This document shows, one piece after another, positions 60,409 to 64,000 of a DNA stretch of 64,000 bases; the stretch's first letter is position 1, and every line of letters starts with the position of its first letter. Origin of the DNA: Prorocentrum cordatum (lineage: Eukaryota > Sar > Dinophyceae > Prorocentrales > Prorocentraceae). The notes under the pieces are model-generated. The model was not told the origin of the DNA. It made no database searches and saw only the letters and a program-made list of their open reading frames with translations. The stretch spans positions 43,501 to 107,500 of the forward strand of contig CAUYUJ010021050.1 of NCBI GenBank assembly GCA_963575745.1, in the 5' to 3' direction. The position numbers were made by a program, and so were the translations under genes.

Positions 60409-61038
60409 CTGGCGGAGCAAATTCAGAGGTTGTCTCGAGCGAGGCGCGGGTTTCAGCACCCCCAAGGGGGAGCCGCCAGGGGGTATTGCACGGCGTCCGT
60501 TCGCGCCAACATGGCAGGGATCCATCGAACGGTGTGTTTGCTTTGGTGCTTAACATCCTCCGTTTTCGAAGCAGGCTTGGAGGATGCCTCGAGCGAGGCG
60601 ATCAGTTAGGGCCCCCACAGGGGAGCCGCTAGGGGGTATTGCACGGCTTCCGTTCGCGCCAAAATGGCGCGGATGGTTCGAGCGGTTTGTTTGTTTCGGT
60701 GCCGCGACAACCTTCGCGTTTGAAGCAGATGTTGAGGATGTCTCGAGCGAGGCGCTCATTTTCGCCCCCAAGGAGGGCCAGGTGTTGAGGACGTCTCGAG
60801 CGGTTTGTCTAGTTTGCTGGCCAGACTCGTAGGCACGGATCCTCTTCAGGATGCCATGGGAAGCTCCAGCAGGCTCCAGCAGATCAGACCATATTCTAAA
60901 GATATCTCGGGTGACGTTTCCTTTCGCGCCCAGACTGCATGGATGTCTCGAGCAGTTTGCCTGTTTGCGTCAGCAGCATCTTCCGTTTTCGGAGCAGATT
61001 TGGAGGATGTCTTTTTCCCACAAGACCACGGGCAGGAT
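60281..61038 (+). repeat. 930-bp direct duplication, copy 2
   Basis: The (GAT)n part (60,281-60,410) and the unique part (60,410-61,038) repeat copy 1 at an offset of 930. Divergence begins after GGGCAGGATG (TTCTTGAG here, ATGCACAC in copy 1). Confidence 0.93.
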
Positions 61039-61104
61039 GTTCTTGAGTGAGCGGTGGTGAATCGGAGCCGCAGAACATCACGGTTGTTTCGTAGTGGTTA
61101 GGAT

Positions 61105-61425
61105 CACCATACCCATACTCAGACGCATTCGCACTCAGGCTTACTCACACTCGGAATCACTCACACTCAGACCCACCCACCTTCATATTCACTCGTAGCC
61201 AGACCCACTCGTAGCCAGACCCATTCAGACTCAGACTCGTACTCGTTGTACATACTGATACTCACTCACACCCAGACGTACCCACACTCAGACTCATCTC
61301 ACTCAGATGCACTCACACTCAGAGCTGCGCATTCTCAAGCCCACTCGGACTCAGACTATCCCATACCAAGACCCAATGGCACTCGCTCCCAACCATACCC
61401 GGGTTGACTCACAATCATGTTTTTT
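61105..61425. repeat. ACTCACACTCAGACCC short-period array
   Basis: Degenerate 6-12-base units of CACTCAGAC, CTCGTAGCCAGACCC and CACTCACAC. Confidence 0.85.
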
Positions 61426-61669
61426 CTCATTCAGACCGCTCATGCTCATATTCGCTTAGTATTCTCCCCTTTGGTGGTCCAGTGCCCCCTCGCTCTTCCT
61501 CTTGTGCTTCGCTTATCTCTCCTGGAAGATGCCCACTGAAGTCGCTGAAGTAGTCGCTGTCGCGGTCGTCGTTGTCGCGCCCGTCGTCCACGCCGACTCT
61601 CGCTCACACCCAGATGTTCACAGACAGAGTTCTTCAGCGAGAAGCGACAGGAGTATGAGATGCACATAT

Positions 61670-62262
61670 GCGGAGCTCCACGCAGTGTATAATTCACTGC
61701 GTGCAGTTTCCCCATAAGTGCATCTATTAGCATAGACCTTTCCGCCGTGAGTGTCTTGTCGCAAGAGTTTTCGAACATAAACGGGCTTGATTATTGACGG
61801 AGCGAATCTAATTGTGAATGGGTTGGGGTGTGAATGAGTGACAGTACTACGAGCGCGCCTCTGCGCGTGAGCCTGTGGCATCCTGGGGCTTCTTGAAACA
61901 TCCTCGGGCTTTCTGGTGCCTCCTGGGGCCGTATGGAGCCCCCTGGGGCATCCTGGGGAGGATCCGTGCCCCAGGAGAGGCCCAATATATGGGAACAGAC
62001 GTAAATAAAACATTGCGGATTAGAGCCGCAGGAGAATGGCAACACACATATATATATATATAGACACAGGAAGACGCGTAAAACACTAAGGACTCGTGCC
62101 CCAGGGGAGGCCCAATATATAGGAACAGACGTAAAACATTTAGGATGGTATACAAAAGAGAAGGACAATCTATAGAAACATTCGTATACCATCAAGGATT
62201 CGTGCTCCAGGTGAGGCCCAATCCATAGGAGCATACGTAAACCACATGGGATTGGAGCCACT
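61670..62262. repeat. higher-order satellite unit, copy 2
   Basis: GGAGCTCCACGCAGTG, leader block (61,745-61,872), GGCCTCCTGG array (61,870-61,975), then units of about 60 bases with AGGAACAGACGTAAAACAT and GGATTCGTGCTCCAGG. Parallels 57,750-58,285. Confidence 0.8.
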
Positions 62263-62720
62263 CTTGTAGCCTTCTGACGCCTCCTGTCGCCTCCTGTGGC
62301 CTCCTGTGGCCTCCTGCAGCCTCCTTGAGCATCCTGGAACCTCCGTAGGCGTCCTGGAGCTTCCTGGGGCCTCATGGAGCCTCTTGGGACATCCTGTGGC
62401 CTCTTGCGTCTTCCTGTGGCCTCCTGATGCCTCCTGGGACCTCCTGTGGCCTTGTGAGCCCTCCTGCTCCTGGGGGCTTTCGGGGCCTCCTTTTGCCTTC
62501 CGGGGCCTCCTGGCGCCTCCTGGCGCTTACTGTGGCCTCCTAGGGCCGCCTGTGGCCTCCTGAGGCTTCATGGAGCACCCTGGAGCCTCGTGAGGCTTCT
62601 GGAACTTCCTGGGGCCTCCTGGCCTGAGACATCCTCAGGATCTGCTCTGCTCTGACCGCAGACGAATCTGGCCACCCACACAGGCAAACCGCTCGAGACA
62701 CCCTTGCAGTCTGGCCCCCT
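62263..62720. repeat. GGCCTCCTGG array followed by CGAGACATCC units
   Basis: Same succession as 58,286-58,955, with one and a half CGAGACATCC units (62,620-62,720). Confidence 0.85.
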
Positions 62721-62734
62721 CTGGTAAGCAGCAC

Positions 62735-63154
<420 letters not shown>

Positions 63155-63328
63155 TCATCATCACGAGCATCAGCATCAGCCTCATCATTAATATCATCAG
63201 CATCATTCATCATATTCATCAGAAGCACTCACCATCACCACTCATCATATGCATCAACATCGCTGTAATCCATCACACTCTTCTTACCATCAGTCGGCGT
63301 CATCATATTTTGTGTGCATCATCCTACT
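63155..63328. repeat. inverted copy of 60,109-60,280
   Basis: CGAGCATCAGCATCAGCCTC through GTGTGCATCATCCT reads the spacer in reverse. Identity about 98%. Confidence 0.88.
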
Positions 63329-63516
63329 ATGAGTGGGATGGGGGAGAGAGGGAGGGGGTGAGGAGGCGGTCCGCGCGGTCTAAGTAATAGCAATGACGCC
63401 ATCTTTGGATGTGGGGAATAATAAGAACACCCTCTTAGGATGTGAGGACTGACAATAATCCCATTCTTTAGATATGGGGAATAACAAGACACCCATCACC
63501 ATCTTTTGGATATGGG

Positions 63517-63612
63517 GAACAACTTCTCAGAAGGCGCGCGGGCTTCTGAGAAGGCCCGCCACCGTCTGAGAAGGCCTTCTCCTGCTCATGTCCCCCCCTC
63601 GCTCGCCGACGA
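63517..63612. mobile_element. TIR family 8 element, short copy
   Basis: CTTCTCAGAAGGCGCGCGGG, CTTCTGAGAAGGCCCGCC and CTGAGAAGGCCTTCTCC, ending CCCCCCTCGCTCG. The left terminus is not clear. Confidence 0.6.
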
Positions 63613-63645
63613 GTTAGTGCGTCACGTAGATGTGCATCGAAGCTC

Positions 63646-63866
63646 GATAGCAGATCATGGGAGGCTTGTATACCCTCGCAAGTCTGTCTTTGGCGTCAAT
63701 CAGCGTCGGATTAGCGTCTGAAAGTCGAGGAGATAGCGCCGATGTAGCGTCGGCTAGCCTCGATTAGCGTCAATTGTGCGTCGATTAGCGTCGATTTAGC
63801 GTCGACGAGCGTCGGTTCGCAAGAGCCGACAATACGGTACAGGAGGCTCCCATGAGTTGCCATCGG
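63646..63866. mobile_element. TIR family 9 element, copy 2
   Basis: CGATAGCAGATCATGGGAGG left and GGCTCCCATGAGTTGCCATC right are inverted over about 20 bp. The interior holds ATTAGCGTCGATTTAGCGTC units and ends GGTTCGCAAGAGCCGACA as in copy 1. Confidence 0.82.
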
Positions 63867-64000
63867 ATCGACGTATCCAGCTTGACCCCGTGGATTGGAG
63901 AAGAGTCGTCCAGCGTGGAGCCGCGCGGGAGTGCTCCTCTTCCTCCTCGCGCGGCGTGTGTGCAGGCGCGGCCGGGCCATTGCGCGCACGTGCGCGCCTT

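Overview
This window looks like nuclear DNA of a dinoflagellate. The decisive evidence is at 41,356-41,392. There a 22-nt sequence matches the conserved dinoflagellate spliced leader (DinoSL) with one mismatch, and the 15-nt 3' part of a second copy follows it directly. This is the known signature of an mRNA that was trans-spliced, retroposed, trans-spliced again and retroposed again. Other traits agree: high GC content, very long trinucleotide arrays, a GC-AG intron that restores a reading frame, and decayed LINE-type reverse transcriptases. I cannot name the species; a large repeat-rich genome such as Prorocentrum would fit, but that is a guess. I found no rRNA, tRNA, CRISPR array, bacterial operon or intact housekeeping gene. 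Most of the long open frames are by-products of trinucleotide arrays.

Layout. 0-18 kb: alternating (GAG)n/(GAGT)n arrays and a mosaic of short (100-300 bp) terminal-inverted-repeat (TIR) elements of at least ten families, several nested in one another. 18.4-26.4 kb: a decayed plus-strand LINE (endonuclease, reverse transcriptase, C-terminal region), then two decayed ORF blocks in the same orientation. 26.7-30 kb: simple repeats and a 73-bp satellite. 30.4-35.1 kb, minus strand: a short gene fragment with an in-frame GC-AG intron, and a LINE reverse transcriptase with a YADD motif, split by a palindromic GAATTC-rich array. 35.1-41 kb: GTC, CAC, GGT and TCC arrays plus further TIR elements. 41.34-45.82 kb: a 4.45-kb spliced-leader-headed retroelement bounded by a perfect 14-bp target-site duplication. 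46-53.8 kb: pyrimidine-rich DNA, more TIR elements (one a nested pair that exposes an exact insertion) and GAG arrays. 54-57 kb: a 42-bp minisatellite, unrecognised ORFs and a LINE endonuclease remnant. 57-63.4 kb: a higher-order satellite with a 930-bp direct duplication about 99.5% identical and an inverted partner. 63.5-64 kb: two more TIR elements.

The main result is the transposition record. Four of the five copies of one TIR family show 8-bp target duplications, one with a paralogous empty site in the window. A second family shows 5-bp duplications. A third family sits inside the second with 3-bp insertion ambiguity, so that exact removal would leave a GC...AG-bordered segment. A fourth has Tc1/mariner-like TA-CAGT ends. 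The LINEs and the retroelement account for most protein-like sequence. No two genes form a pathway I can name.
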